Source: Paulinella micropora (lineage: Eukaryota; Cercozoa; Imbricatea; Euglyphida). From it: 64,000 nucleotides of DNA. The number at the start of each line of letters is the position of its first letter. The first letter of the stretch is position 1. The position numbers were made by a program, and so were the translations under genes. Positions 27,886-40,157 of this stretch are shown here, piece by piece. The DNA is taken from NCBI GenBank assembly GCA_009731375.1, contig BJOX01000100.1, positions 267,202 through 331,201 of the forward strand. The letters run 5' to 3'. Under the pieces are notes generated by a model that was not told where the DNA came from, ran no database searches, and saw only the letters and a list, made by a program, of their open reading frames with translations.

Positions 27886-28625
27886 GTAAAACAGATAACA
27901 CATCCTCAGCGGATATACGCGAAATACATCATCAGCGACGCGCCATTCCAGGTATTAATTGTTTCCACCACCACCAAATGTTTGGAAAAATAAGACATTT
28001 GGACCCGGCCCGAGTAGGATGTTCACTTAACTGTGAAAAGCTGTGGCCCATTGTGCTAGCCATTGAATTTTTTAAGGCCATGGCTGTCACAATTGTGATC
28101 ACGTGGCCATGCACCTGTGACCTTCCCCTGTTTTACCTGGAATGGCGCGTCGCTGATGATGTATTTCGCGTATATCTGTTGATGATGTGTTATCGGTTAC
28201 CTGATGTATTTAGCATAAACCTGTTGATGATGTGTTATGTTTTACCTGGAATGGCGCGTCGCTGATGATGTATTTCGCGTATATCCGTTGAGGATGTGTT
28301 ATCTGTTTTACCTGGAATGGCGCGTCGCTGATGTGTTTCGCGTATCTGTTGAGGATGTGTTATCTGTTTTACTTATTTATTTCCACCACGTCGAAAAACT
28401 AAGACATGTGGACCCGACCCGAACAGTTTGGTCACTTGATTGTGATGGCCACGCAAAAAGTTATAACACATATCAACAGATATACGCGAAATACATCATC
28501 AGCGACGCGCCAGTCAAGGTAAACAGATAACACATCCTCAGCGGATATACGCGAAATACATCATCAGCGACGCGCCAGTCAAGGTAAAACAGATAACACA
28601 TCCTCAGCGGATATACGCAAAATAT
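27886..28625. repeat. Exon 11 fragment array, forward and inverted
   Basis: Exon 11 3'-end copies: forward at 27,904-27,952, inverted at 28,132-28,190, 28,233-28,303 and 28,305-28,365, forward at 28,470-28,520, 28,535-28,585 and 28,597-28,620. Two related blocks (AAGACATTTGGACCCG at 27,990 and AAGACATGTGGACCCG at 28,400) stand between them. Confidence 0.85.
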
Positions 28626-29178
<553 letters not shown>

Positions 29179-29254
29179 GTCAACCTTCCTCAGTCAATCG
29201 TGAAGGAACTAGACGAGTTGCTCCGTAACATTTTTTCCCTGTCCGCAGGGACTG
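29179..29254 (+). CDS. 7TM-RGS gene, exon 12 (RGS core, VNL)
   Basis: Acceptor (CT)n CTCTCAG|GTCAAC, phase 0: VNLPQSIVKELDELLRN then IFSLSAGT. V-N-L follows exon 11 exactly where RGS domains have [EQ]-V-N-L; this Asn contacts G-alpha in RGS4. The 3' end is uncertain. ACTG|GTCAGT is the best donor but leaves phase 1, while exon 13 needs phase 2. Using CCCT|GTCCGC fits the phase but is a weak site. Alternatively a small exon is missing. Confidence 0.78.
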
Positions 29255-29264
29255 GTCAGTTGAA

Positions 29265-29295
<31 letters not shown>

Positions 29296-29455
29296 CATTA
29301 TTATTATTATTATTATTATTTATTATTATTATTATCATTATTATTATTATTATTATTATTACTATTGTTGCTGGTATTATTATTATTATTACTATTGTTG
29401 CTGGTATTATTATTATTATCATTATTATTATTATTATTTAGGGAGTACATAGGCC
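29255..29455. repeat. (ATT)n in intron 12
   Basis: Includes a short internal duplication ACTATTGTTGCTGGTATTA. Confidence 0.95.
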
Positions 29456-29612
29456 ATTGGTCCTTTTCAATGGGCTGATTGGTATAAAGCTCCTAGAGTA
29501 ATGTTCTATGCCGTCACTTCCTTTATTCCACCGATTGGTGTGGAGACTTTCCTTATGGAATGGAGGACTGGATGCACATGGCCTTTTGGCTCAGCAATTG
29601 GCAGGAGATACA
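29456..29612 (-). repeat. Interspersed repeat R2, inverse copy
   Basis: Reverse complement of 976-1,126, again next to a trinucleotide run on one side and an N gap on the other. Confidence 0.85.
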
Positions 29613-29853
29613 NNNNNNNNNNNNNNNNNNNNNNNNNNNNNNNNNNNNNNNNNNNNNNNNNNNNNNNNNNNNNNNNNNNNNNNNNNNNNNNNNNNNNNNN
29701 NNNNNNNNNNNNNNNNNNNNNNNNNNNNNNNNNNNNNNNNNNNNNNNNNNNNNNNNNNNNNNNNNNNNNNNNNNNNNNNNNNNNNNNNNNNNNNNNNNNN
29801 NNNNNNNNNNNNNNNNNNNNNNNNNNNNNNNNNNNNNNNNNNNNNNNNNNNNN
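29613..29853. other. Assembly gap (N)
   Basis: 241 N, followed by poly-G. Confidence 1.
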
Positions 29854-30440
29854 GGGGGGGGAAAATGAAAATTGTGTAACCCCCCCCCCCCCCAACCCAC
29901 CCACCGCATTTCAGCACCCCTGTCGGAATAAATCATGGTTTGTGGGAACGAGGAGGAGTTGGGAGCTCATACTTGCAGGGTGGTTAGCCCCAGACTCGAT
30001 CTGGATGCTGATTTGAATTTTTTTTAAGTCACGCAAATATTGGCGTTAGGGCAGTGTCCTGAATGCCAAAATTCTTTGTTTTTTTTTCGCACCCCAAACG
30101 GGATAAATCATGGTTTGTGTGAACCAGGAGGAGTTGGGAGCTCATATTGACAGGGTGGCTAGCCCCAGACTCGATGTTGATGCTGATATAATTTCTTTCC
30201 AAATATTTGCGTTAGGGGAGTGTCCTGCATGCCAAATTCCCTTGTTTTTTGGCCTTTTTTTGCACCCCCCCATCGGAATAAATAATGGTTTGTGGGAACC
30301 AGGAGGAGTTGGGAGCTCATATTGGCAGGGCGGCTAGCCTCAGACTTGATTTTGATGTTGGTATAGTTTTTTTGGAATTCACGCAAATATTTGCGTTAGG
30401 GGAGTGTCCTGAATGCTAAAATTCCTTCTTTTTTTTTTGG
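29854..30440 (-). repeat. Satellite S180, inverse array
   Basis: About three units, reverse complement of 1,790-2,555, including the poly-G/AT-rich/poly-C border. Confidence 0.88.
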
Positions 30441-30815
30441 CAGTACTTGCCGGTGCCTCAGGCAATGCAACGTACCCCGTCGACGGGGCAGGGGGGTCCG
30501 GGGGGCCCTCCCCCCGGGAACCCCAGCCCTGTGATTGTACGTACCCGTTCTGGTCGCGGGTGGCACCCACACCTGAAAATTGAGGTTTTTGCAACCAGGC
30601 GCCCTTTGCACCTCCGGCAATTCAACGTACCCTGTCGAAGGGAAAGGGGGGGTCCGAGGGAGCCCTGCGATTGCACGTACCCGTTCTGGTCGCGGGTGGC
30701 ACCCACACCTGAAAATTGAGGTTTTTGGCCACCAGGCGCCCTTTGCGGCACCTCCGGCATTTCAACGTACCCTGTCGAAGGGAAAGGGGGCGGGAGGGGG
30801 GCATGGTTCGGGGGG
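30441..30815 (-). repeat. Satellite S140, inverse array
   Basis: About 2.3 units, reverse complement of 1,174-1,745. Confidence 0.9.
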
Positions 30816-30906
30816 CCCTAAGTGATAAGAAGTGGGGCTGGCGGGGTTTGGTGCGCTTCTTCGCGCACCGGTAAAACCATCCTTTCAGGTGTTGGCGCAG
30901 CCCCTA

Positions 30907-30950
<44 letters not shown>

Positions 30951-31010
30951 TCCAACATGAGTTTACTTATCGGACATTCGCGGATTTTATTATTATTATT
31001 ATTATTATTA

Positions 31011-31053
<43 letters not shown>

Positions 31054-31115
31054 CATTACTTTTGATTTTTCCGAAAAATTGCGGGTCTAACTTGACCATG
31101 AACTTGCTTGCCAAT
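30816..31115. repeat. Unassigned 80 bases then (ATT)n
   Basis: Two (ATT)n runs (30,908-30,950 and 30,985-31,055) around a short unique phrase. Confidence 0.9.
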
Positions 31116-31254
31116 GGTATATTATGCGGCTAGCCACAAATTTGACGTGTTGGCCGGGCCGGGCCGGCTCGCCCGCAAAACACGTCAAATTTCGCGCGCT
31201 GCGCCCGAGTTTCAATCGGTAACCTGACCCTTTTTTGTGGAGGTGGCCGATAAA
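31116..31254 (+). repeat. Double-hairpin element, copy 3
   Basis: Starts GGTATATTATGCGGCTAGCC; left arm of the first stem is partly altered (GACGTGTTGGCCGGGCC), right arm intact. Confidence 0.8.
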
Positions 31255-31280
31255 TACTCACATTAGTATTTCAGCGCGTG

Positions 31281-31320
<40 letters not shown>

Positions 31321-31381
31321 ATATCTATCAATATCTATATATCTATCTATCTATCTATCTATCTATCTGTCTATCTGTCTG

Positions 31382-31430
<49 letters not shown>

Positions 31431-31635
31431 GCTTAGTTAGTACATCGGTAATCTGTTTCTTGGGCCCTACCTTTACGAATTTTATTTCTGTATGTATGTA
31501 TGTATATATGTATGTATGCATGCATGTATGTATGTATGCATGTATGTATGTATGTATGTATGTTATAGATTGGAACGCTGGTTTTGACCTTCTGACGGAA
31601 CCAGGGTCGTGATATATTGTTCTTGTCGTTATTAC

Positions 31636-31701
<66 letters not shown>
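31255..31701. repeat. (ATCT)n, (ATGT)n, (ATT)n
   Basis: Simple repeats with two short unique phrases (31,440-31,485 and 31,567-31,625). Confidence 0.93.
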
Positions 31702-31969
31702 GGACACCGTGATAGCCCAGTGGTCAAGTTCTACCATCTGGGCCCTGTCGCCAGTTCGATTCCCGTCGGTGCCACCAGTATTTTCATTGAACATACCGGT
31801 CTATTTCTGGACCAGTATTTTCATTGAACATACCGGCCCGTCTGGAAGTGTTGGAACTGCCCTTGCGGGGGTGTCATTAGAGCTTATCGTCAATTCTTCG
31901 TACTCCCCTCACGGGTGAGACGATGGAGGCGCATGTGCAGAAATGCATCAGCCATTGACAGAGAAGCAC
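31702..31969 (+). mobile_element. tRNA-derived SINE, copy 1
   Basis: Head GGACACCGTGATAGCCCAGTGG has a Pol III A box (TAGCCCAGTGG), and AGTTCGATTCC is a B box at normal tRNA spacing. The tRNA-like part closes with CGGTGCC-A-CCA. A body of about 150 bp follows and ends AGAGAAGCAC, then an (ATT)n tail. This copy has an extra internal duplication of TATTTTCATTGAACATACCG. Confidence 0.85.
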
Positions 31970-32524
<555 letters not shown>

Positions 32525-32593
32525 GGACACCGTGATAGCCCAGTGGTCAAGTTCTACCATCTGGGCCCTGTCGCCAGTTCGATTCCCGTCGGT
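32525..32593 (+). mobile_element. tRNA-derived SINE, copy 2 (cut by gap)
   Basis: Identical to copy 3 over the tRNA-like head, then N. Confidence 0.85.
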
Positions 32594-32759
32594 NNNNNNN
32601 NNNNNNNNNNNNNNNNNNNNNNNNNNNNNNNNNNNNNNNNNNNNNNNNNNNNNNNNNNNNNNNNNNNNNNNNNNNNNNNNNNNNNNNNNNNNNNNNNNNN
32701 NNNNNNNNNNNNNNNNNNNNNNNNNNNNNNNNNNNNNNNNNNNNNNNNNNNNNNNNNNN
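32594..32759. other. Assembly gap (N)
   Basis: 166 N inside SINE copy 2. Confidence 1.
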
Positions 32760-32808
32760 ACTATTATTATTATTATTATTATTATTATTGTTATTGTTAT
32801 TATTATTA

Positions 32809-32866
<58 letters not shown>

Positions 32867-32982
32867 TATTATTATTATTATTATTATTATTATCATCATC
32901 ATCGTCGTCGTCGTCGTCATCATCATCATCATCATCATCATCATTATCATTATTGTCATTGTTATTATTATTATTATTATTA

Positions 32983-33038
<56 letters not shown>

Positions 33039-33046
33039 GTTATTTT
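32760..33046. repeat. (ATT)n/(ATC)n/(GTC)n tail array, second block
   Basis: Same compound pattern as 31,970-32,524. Confidence 0.93.
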
Positions 33047-33278
33047 GGACACCGTGATAGCCCAGTGGTCAAGTTCTACCATCTGGGCCCTGTCGCCAGT
33101 TCGATTCCCGTCGGTGCCACCAGTATTTTCATTGAACATACCGGTCCGTCTGGAAGTGTTGGAACTGCCCGTGCGGGGGTGTCATTAGAGCCTATCGTCA
33201 ATTCTTCGTACTCCCCTCACGGGTGAGACGATGGAGGCGCATGTGCAGATTTGCATCAGCCATTGACAGAGAAGCACT
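33047..33278 (+). mobile_element. tRNA-derived SINE, copy 3 (complete)
   Basis: 232 bp from GGACACCG to GAGAAGCAC with A and B boxes, flanked by (ATT)n on both sides. Antisense ORFs (MFNENTGG…) are artefacts of this element. Confidence 0.87.
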
Positions 33279-33299
33279 ATTATTATTATTATTATTATT

Positions 33300-33340
<41 letters not shown>

Positions 33341-33530
33341 CGTTGTTGTTGTAATTGATGTTGTTGTTGTTGCTGTTGGTATTGTTGTTGTTATTGTTGT
33401 TGTTGTTGTTGTTTTTGTTATTGTTGTTGCTATTGTTGTTGTTGTTGTTATTGTTGTTGTTGTTATTGTTGTTGTTGTTGTTGGTGTTGTTGTTGTTGTT
33501 GTTGTTGTTGGTAGTAGTAGTAGTAGTAGT

Positions 33531-33574
<44 letters not shown>

Positions 33575-34324
33575 TGTAGTGTTACTTGTAAGTAGTAGTA
33601 AGTAGTAGTAGTAGCAGTAGTAGCAGTAGTAGTAGTAGGAGTAGTAGTAGTAGTAGTCGTAGTAGTAGTAGTAGTACTGTTACTTGTAAGTAGTAGTAAG
33701 TAGTAGTAGTAGTAGCAGTAGTAGCAGTGGTAGTAGGAGTAGTAGTGGTAATAGTAGTAGTAGTTCCCGACCTTGATTGCTGGCGTACGTGAGTCCATAC
33801 AATATAATACAATATAATACAATACAATACAATAGAATACCATACAATACAATACAATACAATAAAATCCAATACAATACAATACAATACAATACAACAC
33901 AATACAATGCAATACAATACAATACAATAACAAATACAATACAATACAATACAATATGTATTTAGCTACGTCGCGCCTGCCACTCCTACCCTGTTCGACC
34001 GTGCACAGCTGAATACAATACAATACAATACAATACAATACGTATTTAGCTACGTCGCGCCTGCCACTCCTACCCTGCGTGAGTCAATACAATACAATAC
34101 AATACAATACAATACAAAATGTATTTAGCTACGTCGCGCCTGCCACTCGTACCCTGTTCAATACAATACAATACAATACAATACAATACAACGCAATATG
34201 TATTTAGCTACGTCGCGCCTGCCACCCCTACCCTGTTAATACAATACAAGACAATACAATACAATACAATACAATACAATGCAATGCAATACAATACCAA
34301 TACAATACAAGACAATACTCTCTA

Positions 34325-34379
<55 letters not shown>

Positions 34380-34618
34380 CTCTCTCTCTCTCTCTCTCTC
34401 TCTCAATGCAATACAATATGTATTTAGCTACATCGCGCCTGCAACCCCTACCCTGTTCGATACTATACAATACAATACAATACAATACAATACAAGACAA
34501 TACAATACAATACAAGACAATACAAGACAATACAATACAATACAATACTCTCTATCTCTCTCTCTCTCTCTCTCGATCTCTCTCTCTCTCTCCTCTCTTT
34601 CTCTCTCTCTCTCTCTGT

Positions 34619-34652
<34 letters not shown>

Positions 34653-34672
34653 GCAATACAATATGTACTTAG
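33279..34672. repeat. (ATT)n, (TTG)n, (TAG)n, (AATAC)n with exon 13 fragments
   Basis: 33,790-34,670 is pentanucleotide AATAC and (CT)n around five exon 13 start fragments. Confidence 0.93.
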
Positions 34673-34743
34673 CTACATCGCGCCGGCGACGCCTACCCTG
34701 TTCGACCGTGCACAGCTCAGCATCTTCAAGCTTATGAACACAG
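34673..34743 (+). CDS. 7TM-RGS gene, exon 13 (RGS core)
   Basis: Acceptor TGTACTTAG|C, donor ATGAACACAG|GTGTAT. It gives 23 codons: YIAPATPTLFDRAQLS then IFKLMNT. This is the RGS motif F-D-x-A-Q-x-x-[IV]-[FY]-x-L-M. The final G joins AC of exon 14 to give Asp. Five copies of its first 35-50 bases precede it at 33,960-34,013, 34,041-34,079, 34,121-34,160, 34,200-34,235 and 34,420-34,460, each beside (AATAC)n. Confidence 0.88.
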
Positions 34744-34785
34744 GTGTATGTATGTATGTACGTATGTATGTATGTATATGTATAC

Positions 34786-34853
<68 letters not shown>

Positions 34854-34970
34854 CTGTGTGTGTGTGTGTATGAGAAAGAGAGAGAGCGAAACACCCACAT
34901 ATAGTTCTGAAGAGAAATACAAGAAAACAACATACCAATGAAACATTCATGTTTATGAGAAGGGGGGGGG
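34744..34970. repeat. (ATGT)n, (TA)n, (GT)n and poly-G
   Basis: Simple repeats with 60 unique bases (34,880-34,955). No gene. Confidence 0.93.
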
Positions 34971-35585
34971 NNNNNNNNNNNNNNNNNNNNNNNNNNNNNN
35001 NNNNNNNNNNNNNNNNNNNNNNNNNNNNNNNNNNNNNNNNNNNNNNNNNNNNNNNNNNNNNNNNNNNNNNNNNNNNNNNNNNNNNNNNNNNNNNNNNNNN
35101 NNNNNNNNNNNNNNNNNNNNNNNNNNNNNNNNNNNNNNNNNNNNNNNNNNNNNNNNNNNNNNNNNNNNNNNNNNNNNNNNNNNNNNNNNNNNNNNNNNNN
35201 NNNNNNNNNNNNNNNNNNNNNNNNNNNNNNNNNNNNNNNNNNNNNNNNNNNNNNNNNNNNNNNNNNNNNNNNNNNNNNNNNNNNNNNNNNNNNNNNNNNN
35301 NNNNNNNNNNNNNNNNNNNNNNNNNNNNNNNNNNNNNNNNNNNNNNNNNNNNNNNNNNNNNNNNNNNNNNNNNNNNNNNNNNNNNNNNNNNNNNNNNNNN
35401 NNNNNNNNNNNNNNNNNNNNNNNNNNNNNNNNNNNNNNNNNNNNNNNNNNNNNNNNNNNNNNNNNNNNNNNNNNNNNNNNNNNNNNNNNNNNNNNNNNNN
35501 NNNNNNNNNNNNNNNNNNNNNNNNNNNNNNNNNNNNNNNNNNNNNNNNNNNNNNNNNNNNNNNNNNNNNNNNNNNNNNNNNNNNN
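34971..35585. other. Assembly gap (N)
   Basis: 615 N with poly-G on both sides. Confidence 1.
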
Positions 35586-35919
35586 GGGGGGGCACACACA
35601 CACACACACGAGAGAGAGAGAGAACAAGAACAAGAACAAGAAGAACAAGAAGAAGAACAAGAAGAAGAAGAACAAGAACAAGAACAAGAGCAAGAAGAAG
35701 AACAAGAACAACAAGAAGAACAAGAACAACAACAAGAAGAAGAAGACGAAGAACAAGAAGAACAAGAACAAGAAGAACAAGAACAAGAACAAGAAGAACA
35801 AGAAGAACAAGAACAAGAACAAGAAGAACAACAACAAGAAGAACAACAACAAGAAGAACAACAAGAACAAGAACAAGAACCAGAAGAAGAAGAAGAAGAA
35901 GAAGAAGAAGAAGAAGAAG

Positions 35920-35963
<44 letters not shown>

Positions 35964-36291
35964 GAAGAAGAAGAAGAAGAAGACGAAGAAGAAGAAGAAC
36001 AACAACAACGACAAAAACAAAAACAAAAAGAAGAAGAAGAAAAAAAAGAAGAAGAAGAAGAAGAAGAAGAAGAAGAAGAAGCAGAACAAGAAGAACAAGA
36101 AGAACAAGAAGAACAACAAGAAGAAGAAAAAGAAGAACAAGAACAACAAGAAGAACAAGAACAACAACAACAACAACAACAAGAACAACAACAACAAGAA
36201 CAAGAAGAAGAAGAACAACAACAACAACAAAAACAAGAAGAAGAAGAAGAAGAAGAAGAAGAAGAAGAAGAAGAAGAAGAAGAAGAAGAAG

Positions 36292-36325
<34 letters not shown>

Positions 36326-36626
36326 GCAACAACGACGACGACAACAACGACAACGACAAACATCAAGAATGTGTGTTTGTTCTTCTACAAGATTCTGTTC
36401 CCCGCTATCAGTGCTCGGACGATTACAACATCATCATCAACAACGACAACGACAACGACAACAACATCAACAACAAAAACGACAACGACAACAACAACAA
36501 CAACAACAACGAGGACGACAAAGCCAACAACAAACACAAATGGTGTGTGTGTGTTGTGGGTTTGATTCTTCTACAGACAGAGCGCGCCCACCCCTGTATC
36601 TATCTTTCTATCTATCTATCTATCTT

Positions 36627-36660
<34 letters not shown>

Positions 36661-36801
36661 CATCCATCATCCATCCATCTATCTATCTATCTATCTATCT
36701 ATCTAGATTCTTTTTCACGCTACCAGCGCTCTGACGACTACAAGATTAAGAACAACAACAACAACAACGACGACGACAAATCCAACAACAAACACAAATG
36801 A
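35586..36801. repeat. (GAA/CAA)n purine block with exon 14 fragments and (ATCT)n
   Basis: 35,610-36,360 is (GAA)n and (CAA)n; exon 14 fragments at 36,391-36,429, 36,558-36,580 and 36,709-36,750. Confidence 0.94.
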
Positions 36802-36991
36802 GAAGTTAGTAGTTCTTAAGCACAACGAGCAACGACTTCAAGCGCTTGGATCTCAGCTATTTCTCATGATTGTTGTTTGTGCAGTGGCTCGTTTAAAAGC
36901 TCTGATCAAGAGCTTTCTAATGAGCCATAACACACGTGATGGATCGAAGCGCTTGAAGTCATTGTTCATTGTACTTAAGAGTTAGGAACTT
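36802..36991 (+). mobile_element. Foldback MITE, copy 1
   Basis: Ends are imperfect inverted repeats of about 45 bases built on ACTTCAAGCGCTT. The centre is a second hairpin, AAAGCTCTGATCAAGAGCTT between GGCTCGTT and AATGAGCC. A relative is at 40,158-40,371. Confidence 0.75.
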
Positions 36992-37199
36992 GTCATGGTG
37001 TGTGTGTTGTGTGCATGTTCTTGCTTGTTCTGAGAAATTCCTAGTAATTGCGTTAGGCGTTTGTCCTGAACGCTAAAATGCAAAAATGTCCTGAACGCTG
37101 AAATGCAAAAAAATCTGATAATTTTACTTTTGATAATTTTTCCAACCAACACTCGTTCTCTTCGTCAAATATCACCTTCCTATGTATTTTTTTGACCAG
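36992..37199. other. Intron 13 end with S180 satellite fragment
   Basis: 37,045-37,110 contains two copies of GTCCTGAACGCT, related to the S180 phrase GCGTTAGGGGAGTGTCCTGAATGC. The rest is unassigned. Confidence 0.5.
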
Positions 37200-37288
37200 A
37201 CTCTTTCCCACGCTATCAGCGTTCTGACGACTACAAGAAACTCATCAAGGAAATGGCCGAGAAGAAGAAGAAAGCAGAGATCTTGAAG
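37200..37288 (+). CDS. 7TM-RGS gene, exon 14 (end of RGS, basic tail)
   Basis: Acceptor TTTTTTGACCAG|AC, donor ATCTTGAAG|GTACAG. With the preceding G it reads DSFPRYQRSDDYKKLI then KEMAEKKKKAEILK. D-S-[FY]-x-R-[FY] is the closing RGS motif; the Asp and Arg are G-alpha contact positions in RGS4. A lysine-rich helical tail follows. Copies of its start are at 36,391-36,429, 36,558-36,580 and 36,709-36,750; each keeps the split Asp codon (AG|AT) but diverges afterwards. Confidence 0.9.
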
Positions 37289-37816
37289 GTACAGACATAT
37301 GGATAGTATTAATAAAGTAAGTACGTGAAAATTAAGTAAATAAGTCAGAGTAAGTAAGTAAGTAGATAAGCAAGTAATATAGATATAGATAGATATAGAT
37401 ATAGATATAGATATAGATAGATATAGATATAGATATAGATATAGATATAGATATAGATATAGATAATACATACATACATACATACATACAACATACATAC
37501 ATACATACATAAGCAGCAACAAGCGCACGGATGAGTATGTGCATACATACATACATAAATATATGCATACATGCAAAGAGACATGCAAACATACATACGT
37601 ACATACATACATACATACATACATAAATACATACATACATACATACATACATACATACATACATACATTACACATACATACACACATACATGCATGCATA
37701 CATGCATGCATACATACATACATACATGAAACATCAAGCAAGCAAGCCAAGACATCAAGCAAGCGCGTATGAACACACACACGCTTGTTCAAGAACGTGG
37801 CAGAGAAGAAAAGAAT
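37289..37816. repeat. (AGTA)n, (ATAG)n, (ATAC)n in intron 14
   Basis: Simple repeats only. Confidence 0.93.
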
Positions 37817-37966
37817 AGTATATTATGCGGCCAGCCACAAATTTGACGTGTTTTGCGGGCGAGCCGGGCCGGGCCGGCGAGCCCCCCGCAAAACACGTCA
37901 AATTTGGCGCGCCACATATGTAGTTTTATCGGTGACCTGACCATATTTTGTGGAGGTGACCGATAA
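37817..37966 (+). repeat. Double-hairpin element, copy 4
   Basis: AGTATATTATGCGGCCAGCC to GGAGGTGACCGATAA; both stems are recognisable. Confidence 0.85.
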
Positions 37967-38016
37967 AGCAGAGATATTTTTGAAGGTCAACCGATCAACC
38001 AAGCAATTATTATTAT

Positions 38017-38108
<92 letters not shown>

Positions 38109-38182
38109 TTATTATAAAAAATCGCAAAGACCAGCTCAGTATACATGCATTCATATATCTATCTATCTATCTATCTATCTAT
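37967..38182. repeat. (TAG)n and (ATCT)n
   Basis: (TAG)n at 38,015-38,107, short unique phrases around it. Confidence 0.93.
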
Positions 38183-38481
38183 TGTTGAGCCCGGAATAAA
38201 ACCCACAGTGCTCTGTCGGTTTATACTAGACTGTCGAACAGTCTCGAAACTCCATCTGCTTACTGGGTCCTCTGTAATGGAGGTGGGAGCTCGTTCTGCA
38301 AGGGGCGCTTATGGAACGAGCCCTGGCCCCGCCTGGTACTAGGGAGCTTTGGTATCGCCTGTATCAGTCCCTTCCGTGCAAACATCACGGCTTAGCTGGG
38401 CATCGGGTTAATACTTTACCCACAGACTTCCTTGGTTGACGAAATCAGAAGCTCCTTTTTTCTGACATTAGTCGATATCTC

Positions 38482-38484
<3 letters not shown>
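38183..38484 (-). repeat. Interspersed repeat R3, inverse truncated copy
   Basis: Reverse complement of 6,185-6,487, bounded by (ATCT)n on both sides; nearly identical. Confidence 0.88.
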
Positions 38485-38535
<51 letters not shown>

Positions 38536-38574
38536 ATATCTATCCATATCCATCCATCTGTGTCTGTACAACAG

Positions 38575-38703
38575 GACGAAGGGTTAGTGGCGGCCGTTTC
38601 TAGTCACCGAGCAGATCAGCTGGGCAACTCCCAGCACACCGACGCCTCCAGTTCCGTCCTCTCCTCCGTCTCCGTCCTCGCATCCACATCCTCCCTCAGC
38701 TGA
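38575..38703 (+). CDS. 7TM-RGS gene, terminal exon 15
   Basis: Acceptor TGTACAACAG|GAC in phase 0, 42 codons then TGA at 38,701. The tail is Ser/Thr-rich (…SSSVLSSVSVLASTSSLS). Plant RGS1 also ends in a Ser cluster that is phosphorylated and controls endocytosis; whether these serines act the same way is inference. The last 45 coding bases are repeated several times in the following 400 bases. Confidence 0.8.
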   Translation, partial: DEGLVAAVSSHRADQLGNSQHTDASSSVLSSVSVLASTSSLS

Positions 38704-39145
38704 ACATTAGGGGCAAGGGGCTGCCTTTACCTCCATCACCTCCCAACCTCAACTGGACATTCTCCCAACACAGTCTAGACCCCGCCTCCGTCTCCGTCCT
38801 CGCCTCCACATCCTCCCTCAGCTGAACATTAGGGGCAAGGTGCTGCCTTGACCTCCACCACCCCCCAACTTCAACTGAACTCCCAACACAGCCTAGACCC
38901 CGCCTCCGTCTCCGTCCTCGCCTACACATCCTCCGTCAGCTGAACATCAGGGGCAAGGTGCTGCCTTGACCTCCACCACCTCCCAACCTCAACTGAACTC
39001 CCAACACAGCCTTAGACCCCGCCTCCGTCTCCACCTCCAACCTCAGCTGAACATTAGGGGCAAGGTGCTGCCTTGACTTCCACCACCTCCCAACTTCAAC
39101 TGAACCTGAGGCTTCAGGCTCTGCATACAAGTTCTAGGCTCGCTC
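38698..39145 (+). repeat. Minisatellite of 106-121 bp built from the stop-codon region of exon 15
   Basis: Four degenerate units start with AGCTGAACATTAGGGGCAAGG at about 38,698, 38,819, 38,938 and 39,045. Each carries the CCTCCGTCTCCGTCCTCGCC stretch of the last exon and its TGA. It lies in the presumed 3' UTR. Confidence 0.8.
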
Positions 39146-39845
39146 CTCATGTCATACCACAGCCTAGACCCTAACTCTGCCTCCATGCTTCTCCTCCTCT
39201 TCCCTTCCTTCCTTCCTTTCTTCCTTCCTTCCTTCCCTTCTTCCTTCCTTCCCTCTTCCTTCCTCCTTCCTTCCTTCCCTCTTCCTTCCTCCTTCCTTCC
39301 ATCCCAACCTCAATTCAAGACGGGGTTAGGCCCATCTTCTCCACCTCCAACCTCAACTGAACCTTAGGGCTACATACAATACATACATACATTACATGCA
39401 TACATACATACATACATACATACATGCATGCATACGGTGATGTCTTTGACTTCCATGCTTGGCACTTCATCAACTCCTCCTCCTTCTCCTTCTTCTCCTT
39501 CTCCTTCTTCTTCTTCTTCTTCTTCTTCTTCTTCTCCTTCTTCTTCTTCTTCTTCTTCTTCTTCTTCTCCTCCTCCTCCTCTCCTTCTCCTTCTCCTCTT
39601 CCTCCTCCTCCTCCTCCTCCTTCTTCTTCTTCTTCTTCTTCTTCTTCTCCTCCTCCTCCTCCTCTTTCCTTCCTTCCTTTTTCTTTTTCTGTTATATATG
39701 AACCTGTAATCTCATGTATATCGTTGGGCTCTTCAAGGGCTGACGGCCTGCATACATAGATACATACATACATACATACATACATACATACATACATACA
39801 TGCATACATACACACATACATACATACATACATACATACATGCAT
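39146..39845. repeat. (TTCC)n, (CTT)n, (ATAC)n
   Basis: Pyrimidine-rich repeats at 39,205-39,300 and 39,470-39,685, tetranucleotides elsewhere. No gene. Confidence 0.92.
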
Positions 39846-40157
39846 ATAGTGATCATCATGTAGAGGGAGAGACGGAAAGAAATTTCAGAGTGCAGTTTTT
39901 GATAGCGTGGAAAATCGTCCGTCCTAATTTGATCTCAGCTTTCTTGTTCGATAGTAGTAATAATACTACGATAACTTTGACGAGGCCGTTGGAAAAGCTC
40001 ACAGCAACGGGCTTTCTGGTGGTTTGGAAGGGTCGCAAAATTCGGTGCAAAATCGTCCGATTAAAGCGGACGATGAAAGCGTCCGATCAAAGCGGATGAT
40101 TTGGCGTGCTTCAAACCACTTCAAACCAGAACCTTTTTCAAGCGATGTGCTCAGCGT
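39846..40157. other. Unassigned sequence with AATCGTCC repeats
   Basis: Contains inverted and direct GTCCGAT(C/T)AAAGCGGA motifs at 40,050-40,100. No coding signal. Confidence 0.5.

Noticed and set aside
31702-31780. Functional tRNA gene
   Set aside because: An A and a B box are present, but the acceptor stem has an extra base and the sequence recurs with a SINE body and (ATT)n tails.
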